From Paragonimus westermani (taxonomy: Eukaryota; Platyhelminthes; Trematoda; Plagiorchiida; Troglotrematidae), in contig QNGE01000765.1 in NCBI GenBank assembly GCA_008508345.1, positions 132,676-196,675 of the forward strand: 64,000 bases of DNA. Reading direction: 5' to 3'. Below are positions 25,545 to 36,784 of this stretch, piece after piece. The stretch's first letter is position 1; each line of letters begins with the position of its first letter. Below the pieces are notes generated by a model. The model ran no database searches. It was not told where the DNA came from and saw nothing but the letters and a program-made list of their open reading frames with translations. Both the position numbers and the translations under genes were made by a program.

Positions 25545-27344
25545 TCTTGAAGGTGCAAAGTGCGCATCATGCAGATCAGTCATAACCTCTATTTGATTCA
25601 GCGCAGAGGAACCAAGCAAGGCAATGTTGCCGGTACATTCAATAGCAATCAACGTACTAACTGGCACAGGCTCCAATCCGAAATACTCGGAACCCTTAAA
25701 AGCTCCATCCAGAATATCGTCCATCACAAAATTAAAGCGGAAGTGGAGACCGGACAGCGCTGTCGAACGCCACTTCATGTGGAGAACGCTTCAGACAGCT
25801 GCCCATCAAGTTGTATCCTGTAATCAGAGCGGGCTGAAACGAATTCAGTAAACTGACACGCTTCACTGAGCTCCTTTGTGATAGAGACAGTCGAGGAGAG
25901 TGTATCGGGTAGCCGAGTCAAAAGCAACCTTTAGGCCCAAAATTACCATGATCGCTGGTTGATAAAGAGTGTCAATGCTCTAGTGTCTGTCGCGGGGGAA
26001 GATATGACCGAAAACCTGTCTGTTCCCTTATACGGTTCTCTTTGAGTATCAGAGGCTAACATAGTATGATACATGAATAGCACGAACGCAGCAGAGACAA
26101 GCCTAACACCCCTGTGGTTGTCATATGATTCCCTGGCACCTTGTTCGAAATGGCATCTCTTCTATTTCCAGTATAGAACGGATGTGTGGCCAGTTCAGAC
26201 AACAATGTTTAAGAGGTCCTAGAGATAGAAGACCCAGACTTTTCAATAAATTAAGCTGCAAAGTCACTTCAGTGTCCGATGGATCATCGTCTGAAATGTT
26301 TCCACCAACCACACAATCCCTATCATTCACAGCTGAATAAGCCGGCTTAGGCCAGTTAAGCTGTACCTCGAAGTGCTCGGCTTATCTGTCGAGTCGCCGT
26401 GACAGGCTGTTTATTGGCAGATCATCTCTCACATATATTTTAACGTCGTGCCGGCGGCCAACACAGCCATGAAACAGAGAAAACGGCACTTGCTTATTCC
26501 CTGATAAAAATGCGTTCCCCACCTCTCATTTCCTAGACGCAGTCTAGAGGTTCTTACATAGACTCTGTCTAGACTTGTGTTTTAGTTCGTGGGGGTCTTT
26601 GTTACCCAGTGCTCGTTTGGGCCAATTCACCATTATGAACTGATCAGTGCAATCTGATGGGCGTTTCGTGCATTTTTGTTGCTCAATTTCCAACTGAATA
26701 CCTTGTGTTTGTGAGTAGACCTCTGAGTAAAAGATAAAACAAAGCGGTCACAAATAACGGCATGATCTGAGTCAAGATGGTTACCCACAAAATGAGCGAC
26801 GCTTTGTAATGGAGTGATGCCACTGAGAGTTGATGGCGATGATCAATTTGCGTGCATGGTCCAGTTGCGCGGAGTGGTCTCCACACGACGCGTTGCGGTC
26901 GTTTAAGCGTCGCTCATGAACAGTGAACATACCACCCAGCCGCTGTTCACTTGGGGTAAGACGACTGAGTTGTGTGTTTACATCGCGAGTGAGTACAACG
27001 GCGTCCGAACGCTTAATCTGTCTCAGAATACCAAGGAGACCATCGTACAGTGTTACTAACTGCATCTGAACTACTGTTTGTTGAAGCACATGCAAATACT
27101 GCAAATGAACAACGTCCTTCTGATCTGTGTCGACGGTACACAGACTATTCGTTTGGATTTAATCGCGCAGGTTCTGCTCGGCTTGGATACGAGATCCCAA
27201 GTCACTATCACCAGACCTGAGAAAGAACCGCAGACCCACAACATTACCAGAGAGCAAATTCAAGTGAAGGGCAATGTTAAGATCGTGAAGTCGTGTTTCG
27301 GAGACACAGTACACATCCAGTTCCGGATTCGTGAGGGTGCTCAC
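25545..27344 (-). pseudogene. RTE-clade relic with endonuclease and part of RT
   Basis: Reading down the minus strand, 27344-26690 carries the apurinic-type endonuclease: LDVYCVSETR, then YDGLLGILRQIKRSDAVVL and LTPSEQRLGGMF, and a TQIDH block near the domain end. After about 640 unassigned bases, 25850-25545 holds RT pieces: FNFVMDDILDGAF, GNIALLGSSA (where YADDIALLGD is expected) and HFAPSRC. The catalytic YADD is therefore lost. The centre of the RT is missing. Its 5' side abuts the 3' tail of another RTE copy (27345-27600). Confidence 0.7.
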
Positions 27345-27600
27345 CAGTGATCAACATCATCATCACAAACAGTAATACATCAGTGCTTCTCACTGACGCC
27401 TAACTGTCACACAACCATGAAGAAAAAAGCAAACCCTGTACAGGAAGAGAGAAGGAAAAAGAAGGGGACGAGAAGGAACCTAACCACCAAAAATAGCCAC
27501 GTCTGCATTCAACTATTTAATTCTAAGCTTTGCAAGCAAGCAACTGAGCTGTAATTGAAAGTAAGGCGTCCGCAGCAAGACGTCTTGCTTTCAATTACGG
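27345..27600 (-). mobile_element. Solo RTE 3' end with CATCAT tail
   Basis: It begins with CATCATCATCA at about 27351, which is the RTE tail read on the opposite strand, then a region matching 47185-47330 closely. The part from about 27495 matches the RTE 3' untranslated region at 62997-63080, including the shared GAGCTGTAATTG block (27546 and 63055). No coding sequence remains. It contains a hairpin, listed separately. Confidence 0.55.
27551..27598. repeat. Inverted repeat with central palindrome
   Basis: GTAATTGAAAG (27551-27561) pairs with CTTTCAATTAC (27588-27598). Between them is the perfect 14-base palindrome GCAAGACGTCTTGC (27575-27588). It lies in the RTE-derived end upstream of the PLE. 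Confidence 0.7.
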
Positions 27601-27908
27601 CTAGCCAGAGCAGCTTGCTGACCTATTTGTCGAAGAGAACGAATGATCGAAGGGGCAAGGTTTATCCGCAGTCTTGCCTTAAAGAGAGGGTAGTTAGCAG
27701 CAGAGGTGAAAAATGGTGGAAATGATTCCACTGCTCTACTAGGACAACGACAACTTCTGATACTTCTCAGTCGCTTATTCGGCCGAGGAAGGCTGACTTT
27801 ACGGACTCCATCTCGAGTCTCCCACTCAAAAGCCTGACCCGCGGAACAACAGGTTTTAGCGCAAGACAGGCGGAAGCGAAAGCGACTATTCAGTTCCTTG
27901 ATAAATGC
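27601..27908. other. 5' flank of the Penelope-like ORF
   Basis: No ORF or pseudo-LTR copy was found. It is probably the PLE 5' untranslated region, but nothing here matches the element's 3' end. Confidence 0.35.
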
Positions 27909-30218
27909 ATGTACAGTTGCGAATACCCAAAGTACTATTGGAGTATATTACGTAGAAATCGGATCACGATAACGGCGACGTCATTGCAACGTCAAGCACT
28001 TAACGAACAAGACACAACGCGCAGCTTGCTTGATGAATTAGAGATTAATCTTACGAAGGCAGCGCGGGTTTTCGATCGATTGACACCTGAGGAACGGTCT
28101 AATTTTGAAGCTTACGCCGCACAGATTGCAACCAAACAAGGTGAAAAAAGGCTGGACAGTTTACTCAAACAGATCAATCCAACGAAGCCCTCTTCGCAAT
28201 TTCCAATTAATCCAGAACGGTACGTCCACAATTTTTCTTCTTTGAATTTGGACAAAGTATTACTCGAAGTGCTATCGTTAGGTCCTAAGTTTTGTTGTCC
28301 ACAGCGTAAAACCAGGCAATTGGATTTAGAGGTGCAGTTTAAGAATTTGTACGCACAGTTGTCGGTCCTCGATCCTACATCGACTCTAGATGCGGTGCAA
28401 CCCAAATCTACACTAGTGAATTCGTGTTATCAGTACTTACGCTCGAGTACAGCCTCAAAACAATTTCCCACGAAAGAACATCTCGTAGCGGTTGAAAACT
28501 TGAAGAGAAATGAGAACATTTTAATTTCTAAGCCTGACAAAGGTGCGGGTATCGTGTTGCTTAATAAAGCAGATTATATCAACAAAATACGCACCATATT
28601 AGATGATCACACCAAGTTTCGAAAAATGGAGAATGAAAAGGATAAAACCCCACAAACCGAGAAAGCCATATCAAAATCCTTACGATGTTTAAAACAGAGG
28701 GGAATTATAGATTCAACTACATTTGAAAGAATTCGCCCCATCGGAACCACGATTCCGAGACTGTACGGGTTACCCAAAATTCACAAAATCGGGGTACCAC
28801 TCAGACCAATTTTGGACATGTGGAACTCTCCATATCACCCTCTAGCTAAGTGGTTGTCACAAATATTAGATCCCGTCAGGCGGAAACTCTCAACACACAG
28901 CTTACGCGACTCATATGATCTCGTGAATGCGATTAAGGATGCCAATCTAACTGGGCAATCAATGTTTTCTCTCGACGTCACATCCTTGTTTGCCAACGTC
29001 CCATTAAAGGAAACCATAGATTATCTGTGTGATTATATTGAGAACAGTGACATGGATATTCAGATACCGTCGGTCGAACTCAAACAATTACTTTATCTGT
29101 GCACTTACAACGTACAGTTTAAGTTCAATGAAGGAATTTATCGACAAAAGGACGGTGTCGCAATGGGATCGCCGCTAGGACCACTGTTTGCGGACATTTT
29201 CATGGCGAAATTAGAAAATGAACAGTTGAGTCCAGCAATTCGCCAATGCAATTTTTATAAGAGGTATGTTGACGACATCCTCGATAATAACGTTGACCCA
29301 ACTGACATCTTGGTAACATTCAACTCCGCGCACCAAAATTTACCATTTTCGTTGGAGTCCGAAATGAACAGCCAATTGGGCTTTTTGGATGTACGTTTAC
29401 GTCACCGTGCTGATGGCTCAAATGAGCGGACGATACATAGAAAGGATACTTGGAATGATCAGTATATTCATTTCAATAGTTTCGTACCACTTGCCTCAAA
29501 AAGGAATCTGATCAACTGTTTGACGGGAAGAGTCTTAAGGATTTGCACGGAGGACACAATTGCGCAAGAATTAGTATTCATACGCACAATATTCATACAG
29601 AATGGATACCCGGAAAGGTTCATAGATAGGGCCATGCAACAGCGGAGGGTAAAAGGTCAGCTGCACTCTGTAGAAAAGAAAGCTGTGCATATCGGATTAC
29701 CATTCAAAGGCGATACTTTAGCCGAAACTATTACACGTAGGCTCACAAGCGCTAAATTACGAGCCCACTTTACGTCCAATCCGGTTTTGTGCCCACGCCT
29801 AAAAGATATGGTGCCTATTTCTGCAGCCTCCTTTTGTGCATATTCATTTACGTGTTCCTGTGGGACTAGTTATGTTGGCCGCGCGACTAGACGCTTATCG
29901 GAACGGATCCGGGAACACCATCCAGCTTGGCTCAACAGTGGTATAACAAAGTCTGTCTGCAGCGCCATACTATCACACCTGGTGGATTCAAATCACACTG
30001 TCAACGTGAAGGACGCATTTCGGCCAATCTACCGAGTTAAGGCCATCCGGTCGAGAGTGGTGAGGAGCAGGATTCTGTCTACAGCAGAGGCTATTGAGAT
30101 CCGAATGTATAACCCACCCCTGTGCGCCCAGAAAGGTTTTGTTCGGGCTCTAGATTTGCCCTGGCCAACCCCCCGCCCGGTTAGCCTGTCAAGACCCATT
30201 GTTCAAGTGGGTACTTGA
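27909..30218 (+). CDS. Penelope-like element reverse transcriptase with GIY-YIG endonuclease
   Basis: A 769-codon uninterrupted frame. RT blocks are in order: ISKPDKGAGIVLLNK (207-221), RLYGLPKIHK (284-293), PLRPI, FSLDVTSLF with the first catalytic Asp (355), KDGVAMGSPLGP (414-425), KRYVDDI with the Asp pair (453-457) and GFLDV (491-495). The C-terminus is a GIY-YIG nuclease: CSCGTSYVGRATRRLSER (649-666), REH (668-670), then AEAIEIRMYNPPLCAQKG (726-743) with the Glu and Asn expected of the family. A Cys pair precedes the nuclease. Such proteins copy their RNA into nuclear DNA using a nick they make. Compared with the copy at 53676, three residues are missing right after YVDDI, which may weaken it. 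The ATG at 27909 is the first in frame, but the true start is unsure. Confidence 0.9.
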   Translation: MYSCEYPKYYWSILRRNRITITATSLQRQALNEQDTTRSLLDELEINLTKAARVFDRLTPEERSNFEAYAAQIATKQGEKRLDSLLKQINPTKPSSQFPINPERYVHNFSSLNLDKVLLEVLSLGPKFCCPQRKTRQLDLEVQFKNLYAQLSVLDPTSTLDAVQPKSTLVNSCYQYLRSSTASKQFPTKEHLVAVENLKRNENILISKPDKGAGIVLLNKADYINKIRTILDDHTKFRKMENEKDKTPQTEKAISKSLRCLKQRGIIDSTTFERIRPIGTTIPRLYGLPKIHKIGVPLRPILDMWNSPYHPLAKWLSQILDPVRRKLSTHSLRDSYDLVNAIKDANLTGQSMFSLDVTSLFANVPLKETIDYLCDYIENSDMDIQIPSVELKQLLYLCTYNVQFKFNEGIYRQKDGVAMGSPLGPLFADIFMAKLENEQLSPAIRQCNFYKRYVDDILDNNVDPTDILVTFNSAHQNLPFSLESEMNSQLGFLDVRLRHRADGSNERTIHRKDTWNDQYIHFNSFVPLASKRNLINCLTGRVLRICTEDTIAQELVFIRTIFIQNGYPERFIDRAMQQRRVKGQLHSVEKKAVHIGLPFKGDTLAETITRRLTSAKLRAHFTSNPVLCPRLKDMVPISAASFCAYSFTCSCGTSYVGRATRRLSERIREHHPAWLNSGITKSVCSAILSHLVDSNHTVNVKDAFRPIYRVKAIRSRVVRSRILSTAEAIEIRMYNPPLCAQKGFVRALDLPWPTPRPVSLSRPIVQVGT

Positions 30219-30307
30219 TTGCAGTGTGACATTGAACTGATTGACCTCATTAACCACACGTCCCCCGTTTACTCCCCTAACGATTCTCCCGTGAAATGTG
30301 TGATATA

Positions 30308-30366
30308 AATGTGATGTATTTAGCCTGATGATAAATCACTGAAAACGAGCTTGTTCGCTACACATT
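30308..30366 (+). ncRNA. Hammerhead-ribozyme-like motif after the Penelope ORF
   Basis: CTGATGA (30325-30331) and GAA (30341-30343) form a hammerhead core. Stem III can be AAC/GTT (30344-30346 with 30353-30355) with a six-base loop, and C30356 sits at the expected cleavage position. Stem I pairs TAGC (30321-30324) with GCTA (30357-30360), then AATGTG (30308-30313) with CACATT (30361-30366), with a seven-base bulge on one side. This is a type I layout, and Penelope-like elements are known to carry hammerheads in their terminal repeats. The weak point is stem II: the nine bases between the core blocks do not pair convincingly, so it may be decayed. Confidence 0.45.
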
Positions 30367-30523
30367 GTTTTTCAGAACTGCCAACGACTCAACAATTTGA
30401 CTCACTCGGCTGAGATGCTTGCCAAGCCAGAGTTCGTGGTGAACGAAGCAGCGCAGTGATTCTGATCAACGTTGCAAGCAGTGGATATATTCGAAGCTGC
30501 ATCAGGCTTTTGAATGATACCAA

Positions 30524-30745
30524 ATGTCGGGGAAGTCGCCAGTTTCACGAAAATATTGTGCGACAAAGGCTAACAAAGTACACTGGCGAGTGGCATTCAT
30601 AGTTGGCACGGTCTTGCGCCACTTCGTCCTTCAATCCTTGTGCCAAATCTCTGGCGTCCCATCTACGCGCCTAAACGCTCACATGCCTACATCCCGGCTA
30701 AGTGCATCACTGTACTATTCGGTTCATCATTTGGTCTGCCTTTGA
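30524..30745 (+). repeat. Dispersed repeat shared with 7025-7262
   Basis: See the partner entry. The first 45 bases are nearly identical to the minus strand at 7262. It could be PLE 3' sequence or an unrelated element. Confidence 0.45.
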
Positions 30746-30759
30746 GTTGGTCTTCCTAC

Positions 30760-30798
30760 CGGTCACAAACCCTTTAAATATGGTCTGGTTTGTGACCG
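30760..30798. repeat. Perfect 12-base hairpin
   Basis: CGGTCACAAACC (30760-30771) and GGTTTGTGACCG (30787-30798) are exact reverse complements around a 15-base AT-rich loop containing TTTAAATA. Possible terminal or promoter structure of an unidentified element. Confidence 0.7.
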
Positions 30799-33737
30799 TG
30801 TTGTCTTCCGATTGAGTGACATAAAGGAACGCTGTCCGGAGGCCAGTCTTCTCTCTGTGTTCATGCGTTAGCCTCGGGTGGTTGGGTTGGCCAGGAAGTC
30901 TTGAACTAATCGTGCATATTCCGTAGTCCGTTGTTCGTTACCGTTGACTATCGTTCCGTTATACGTCGTTTCACTGACCGTTATCTGTTTCCGTGCTCGT
31001 AGGACAAGCGAACAAGTTACGACACCAACAATTTCCCGATGGTATTGGATAATACGCTGGCGGTTATGGTCAACCGCTGGGCAACCGTTGTGCTCTTTGT
31101 TTGAAGATACCTTTTCTAACCTTCCCCTTCTTCTTTAACATGACAGCAGTGCCGCAATTGTAAAAATAGTTCCATATGACCGGAGGATTGTGCCTCACTA
31201 CCTAAGCACTCTCACACGGCCGGTAGCGTGAAATACAACCTTGTGACTGTAAATGCTTCTCGTCTGATTACTCACCTCTTGCCTGTTTGACATGGTTGCA
31301 ATTAGAAAAAATGAAATCCTAGTTAGCATAGCTCTCCGGATCGATGCAACGCAGAACCCTAATCACTACATCAAAGCAGGAGAATAGATCAAGTGAATAA
31401 ATGTGAATGCAACCTAAACCCGGAATCGATCAATTTCGGCGGAAGGGTTCAGTAATCAGCCTCGTCGGAGAAAGATTTATATGAAAAAAGCAACACCGTC
31501 CGCTAGAAAAGAGCGACCACCAAAAACGCCGGGAGAGAAGGATGAGAAGGAACGAAGCAGATCACGATCTAAGTGACCCGAACGATCAAGCCATAATCGA
31601 AACCATGAAAATAACGCACTGTGGCATAAGGAACGGGAGTTGCCGTCTTCATGAATCGAGCGAGAGAGAAAAGAGGAAACTCGGCTGTGATTGATCAAAG
31701 TCAGGTTGAGAACAGATAGTCTTTCGGTAAAATAATTACACCCTTTCAGCTGATATGGTTCGATCACGTTTTACGCATAAACACCCAGGGCCTGCCTAAT
31801 CGTGTCAAGTTTGTATACGCGTAGCTGAGAAAACGGCGGGATAAGACAACCGAAGATTTGGAGTAAGGGTGTGGAGAAAGTAACAGCAAGCTTGGCCGTT
31901 GTTAGCTCTACATACCAAAACACTGTCGTTCGTTACAGAGACTGAGGGACATGACCACAAGCCGAAATCAACGGTGGGAATAGTAATACGTCTGCACTTC
32001 ACTAAAAACTAACGAAGACTGCACGAAACCACAGCAAAAATGTCTAAATCACGTGCAACGTAAAACCGGCAGAAAATTACTTCTTGTTTTTGTTACCGTT
32101 GTGCGCCATGCTCTACTTTTTTTCTTCCTTGTTCATAACATTTTCATTAGTCACGTTTGTTTTGTAGTGCCGACCCGGTACTTAGTCTGGTCTTAGATTT
32201 GCGCAAAGATACTTTGTTGGAGGTAGGGATTTCACTTTAAATTACCACTCGGCTTATCAGCCCACACCAGTATTGTTACAAAGACCTCCTGTGCCTTCGT
32301 GACCCATAATCTCCGTTCTTTAGGCTAACGCCGGAAACGCGGTGTGTGCGAGGAAGCACAGGTATTGCGAAGTGAACCGTCGGCGTGTGAGGTGTTACTT
32401 GACTTCCATCAGTAGTTAATCCGAGCCCCACAGATGGTATCGATCAGGTGGCCCAAACAGCCGATTAGCACTAGTTGTTCCATCAGGGACTAAGTGGCGT
32501 AGGTTTACACAACACCAAATGGGGAATGTTAACCTATCCATGGTCTGGTTGATTATTCGAGTTAAACTCGCTCCACAGATTCCACAACTAAAATTGCACT
32601 GTAATTTTCCATTATTCTAAATAGCAAGACATCTTCCACAATTAACGCCATAGTTTCTATTTTACCGTAGTCTACTCTTCAATACTTGCTTGTCTTCTAA
32701 CTGAGTTAACCAGTGGAGAGTTTACAAGAGAGGGGATTACTTTGACACATCACTCGCGCGTCAAAAATGCGCCGAAAGTCTTTGTCCGTGGGTTTTTCGA
32801 TCCACGGTTTCGAGTTCATAAGAGGGAAATACTGTTGGGAAAAACTTTTCCCAAGGAATTCACCATATTTGCCTAGGGAAATGGATTTTTCTACTTTGGA
32901 AATTTGAATGCCCGCCAATATTCCCGAAAATTAGATTTTCGCGCTCACTTCTGATAGGTCCATTGAGTTGCCTAGGCCCAAGACCACTGAAAACCTATAG
33001 ATATAGCCTATGCGCACCACTGTTTTGCCTTCGGGCTGAGCAGCAAAGACCGTCTTTTCTCTCTCTTGTTGGGGGGTCTAAGTTGCGAGAGTTTGGTCCG
33101 GGAACTTGCATTCAGACCCTTGTATCGTTTTGCGATACCGTTGAGTTTCGTTCGTGATCGGGGTACTGCTAGTGGTCTTTGTGTTCGTTCTTGCCTTCCT
33201 CTCTCAGGAGACCTTAACAAATACGAGAAACAGCAAGAGTGGCATAGTGTACCTAGAACAGATGCCCTTTGTCTATGACACACAGAGAGGGTAACTCAGG
33301 TATGAATGCAGCAAAACACAGAAGGTCAGCGCCCAACATGGGCGACCCTTCACGTCTCGTTGATTCATAAAAAGAAAGGCGATTTCCAGTGTCAAATCAC
33401 ACCGTATAAAACTAAGCCACTTTACTCGTGTCAGTATATCAACACGTCTCTAATCTCGTCTGTCACCAAAAGGATGTTGAGCAAACAGACCAAACATGAA
33501 AAGATTAGCAAACGCAGCCATTTCGAAGTCATTTATGTATACAACAGATAAATATATTTGGAGGTATATTCACTGCACTGTGCTGAAACGTACTTCCAGG
33601 TTGCAAATAACGACTGGATAAGTTTATTCGCAAATTAGGAAGCCTAACTTAGAGGGACTCATTGCAAGTAACTAACTCAGTGGTAATCAAAAACGCGCTT
33701 AATCCGCTAAGTCTAGTTACAACGTCCAATGACTCAC
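30799..33737. other. Intron sequence, no gene recognised
   Basis: This is part of the last proposed intron of the MBD-domain gene. ORFs of 60-96 codons on both strands have no recognisable motif. Bases near 31480-31560 faintly resemble the RTE 3' untranslated region at 27400-27480. Confidence 0.35.
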
Positions 33738-33994
33738 AGGTAGGCCGTCTGGACTCTGAGGTAAAACATGGCGGTTCTCCGGTGCTAGTTGACGGGGAAT
33801 TCGATAGAATGGTTGGTTGCATAGCGGATAAGAAAACTAAATCGTCATCCAACTGAGATCTTTCCGTGTTTGGTTCGAAATTGAAGCATGACGCAACCAG
33901 GTCTTCGTATTGCTTTCCATCGTCAAATTTCGGGTACATTGATCGGAAGTAGGCAAAGACTTCGTCACGACTGCGCAAATGTACATCGTCGGGT
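33738..33994 (-). CDS. MBD-domain protein, third proposed exon (second half of MBD)
   Basis: The exon lies between a strong acceptor (ATTTCTATTCATTGTCAG before 33994) and a GTGAGT donor after 33738. Joined in phase to the exon at 47677, it reads SPDDVHLRSRDEVFAYF. This matches the MBD pattern SP.G..LRS..EV..YF. A CFNFEPN block about 25 residues later fits the end of the domain. The arginine of LRS and the following Glu correspond to MeCP2 Arg133 and Glu137, which contact methylated DNA. A Ser/Thr-rich linker follows. Without the donor the frame would stop at 33649. The phase into the exon at 20008 fits. Confidence 0.6.
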
Positions 33995-35717
33995 CTGACA
34001 ATGAATAGAAATGTCTACATGAACAAAATCATGCCAATTCATTAGTAGTAACGAGATACCGAAAGGTATGTTATTGAAAATGTTAGTGATTAACTGTAAT
34101 GGAAGTATCTTGGAACCCACAGACCCGATAATTCTGTGCTCATTCGAATGAGAGACGATGCTTCAATGCACCGACAAAACACTTCCGTTTTGTTACCAAT
34201 TTGCTCTGCACAGTAAACCCTCGACAGGCACTATCAGTTGAAATCAAGTGTACTGATTACAGAGTTTTCCGATTTGATATGTCTGAGGACTTCAGTGGTA
34301 ACGATACTGATCGTCAGATTAAATGGAAGATCTGAATTCCGATTATGTCGAGATCTATCTTTGATGACCGGACTGTAACTATAAACTCATGAGAAGGGCT
34401 GCTGGTATAATGCACGTGAGCACATGCATATATGAACCAGACGAATGAGTGCCATAAAACGGCAACTGCCCAAAAGCAAATGGTGACCGATGCATTCATT
34501 TTGTTACAGTCCACAACCTTGATTATGTACATGAAAAAATAACAATAGCGTACATGACGGAAACGCACTGCTTCCGTCTAGACGGTGGCATCGACATCCC
34601 CTTAAACCTTGGTAAAAACGAAACGGAACTTGTTAGTTTCCACGCTCAGTAAACAGATATAACTGGTATTCTGTTATGCGCACTGATTTGCATATGATTT
34701 CAGCTTCATTTCGCACACATTTGTAGAGCCACGAAAGAGTACTAGGGGCGTGTACGTCAGGTACAAACGATTTGTAAGATAACGGTCGCGAAGTGTGTTA
34801 CGCGTTTAATACGGCGCGTCATAAAATGACCGCTACGGCACAGTTTTCTAGTACCACAGCTTTGTCATACGATAAGAGGTCATACGGTAGTGAAACTTTC
34901 GCAACGTAAAAGCCGAAAACAACAATAACCAACTTTCGAAGGGGCTAGGAGTTCGGTAATCAAGTCTACCCGTATTCAACAGAATTTCCCATTATGCGAT
35001 AGAATACACTAATTTAGTTCTCCGCTGCTGGTAAAAATGGTATGCAAAGTTCAGTCAGATTCCATGCACCTGATGTGTCTGAGTCTTTGTATAAGTCCTC
35101 GGTGTCCACCTCTTCTCTCTAAGATAATTTCACATAAACGAGTGGGAACGGGTAGGGGACAGTCGTGAGTTAAAATGAAATCATGGATGATCCTCACTGC
35201 AAAATCAGATCGATTTCATTACTTGCATCAAAAAGAACAGCCAGACATTGTTTCTGCGCTCGTTAGATCCCACATTGTCATACAGTCGTGCTTATAAAAC
35301 AAGCTAGTTTAACCGTTGCCCAATTGATGTAGCCTAAAATTTGACCGGAACGTCCCATCGGAACGTTTGGTTCAAGATGCTCTACGAATAACAGTGATCA
35401 TGCCTAATCGTCTCAACAAATGTGAAAAATGCTTTCCAGTAAGCTGAATAAAATCAGGGATGCATTAACGTAAGTACAGTTGACATGCTGCAACAGATGG
35501 CTCGGCAACCTATGCAGTTTGCAAAACAATACGACTGAATGACACGAGGTGGTTAACTGGCTACCCCTAATGAAATAAAAGTATGCCTAATAAAAACGTG
35601 GGTGGTGGAGTTACACTCAGGCTAATCAAGCACGAAGTCTGATAAGAATAAAAAAACCCAAACTGCGGTGCTCCTGCCATTCAAGAAGAAGCAGCTAAAA
35701 GCTGTCATTTTTCAAAG
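33995..35717. other. Intron sequence, nothing recognised
   Basis: AT-rich DNA with short ORFs only, inside the second large intron of the MBD-domain gene. Confidence 0.4.
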
Positions 35718-36784
35718 AAGGTGAGGGGGCGTTAGCAGAGGCCTTGACTTAGTTTTTCCAACTTGTGCGGACGACGGAGACCATCCCTCCGTGATGGGGT
35801 CCTCAACAGTAGTTCCCATATTCAAGAAGGAGGTTCGGGGCTCTTGCGAAAACCACTGGGGGATTAGTTTGACCCGTCATTACCAGGATTCGACTCACTG
35901 GAGCTCGGAAGGCAGACATTAGGGAAGAACAGGTAAGGTCCCACCTTGAGCGAGGATGTGTAGATCACATGTTTACCCTTCGTCAAAATCCGAAGCAGCA
36001 TCATAGGTGCCGCAGGCCATCAATCGCCATATTTCTCGACTATAAAGGTGTGTTCAACCCGGTGTACCGACCCACACTTCTAGAGTCACTTAAACGCACA
36101 AGTGTACCGAACAACTATGTGGACACACTGTCGGCACTTTATTCCCATACTTTAGCTCAGGATAGGGCTTACAATGAACTGTCCGACAGTTTCAGCACCA
36201 TGAACGGTGTACGTCAAGGCTGTCCACTTTCACCATTTTTGTTCAATTTCAAAGGTGAGGGGGCGTTAGCAGAGGCCTTGACTTAGTTTTTCCAACTTGT
36301 GCGGACGACGGAGACCATCCCTCCGTGATGGGGTCCTCAACAGTAGTTCCCATATTCAAGAAGGAGGTTCGGGGCTCTTGCGAAAACCACTGGGGGATTA
36401 GTTTGACCCGTCATTACCAGGATTCGACTCACTGGAGCTCGGAAGGCAGACATTAGGGAAGAACAGGTAAGGTCCCACCTTGAGCGAGGATGTGTAGATC
36501 ACATGTTTACCCTTCGTCAAAATCCGAAGCAGCATCATAGGTGCCGCAGGCCATCAATCGCCATATTTCTCGACTATAAAGGTGTGTTCAACCCGGTGTA
36601 CCGACCCACACTTCTAGAGTCACTTAAACGCACAAGTGTACCGAACAACTATGTGGACACACTGTCGGCACTTTATTCCCATACTTTAGCTCAGGATAGG
36701 GCTTACAATGAACTGTCCGACAGTTTCAGCACCATGAACGGTGTACGTCAAGGCTGTCCACTTTCACCATTTTTGTTCAATTTC
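35718..36784 (+). repeat. Perfect 533-base tandem duplication of the RTE 5' end
   Basis: Bases 35718-36250 recur at 36252-36784 with a period of 534; the translations are identical and I found no difference. The first unit stops at TTCAATTTC and restarts with AAAGGTGAGG; only the second continues into the rest of the element. It is either a very recent duplication or an assembly slip. Confidence 0.85.

Noticed and set aside
28112..29017. Minus-strand ORFs inside the Penelope frame
   Set aside because: Shadows of the plus-strand 769-codon frame.
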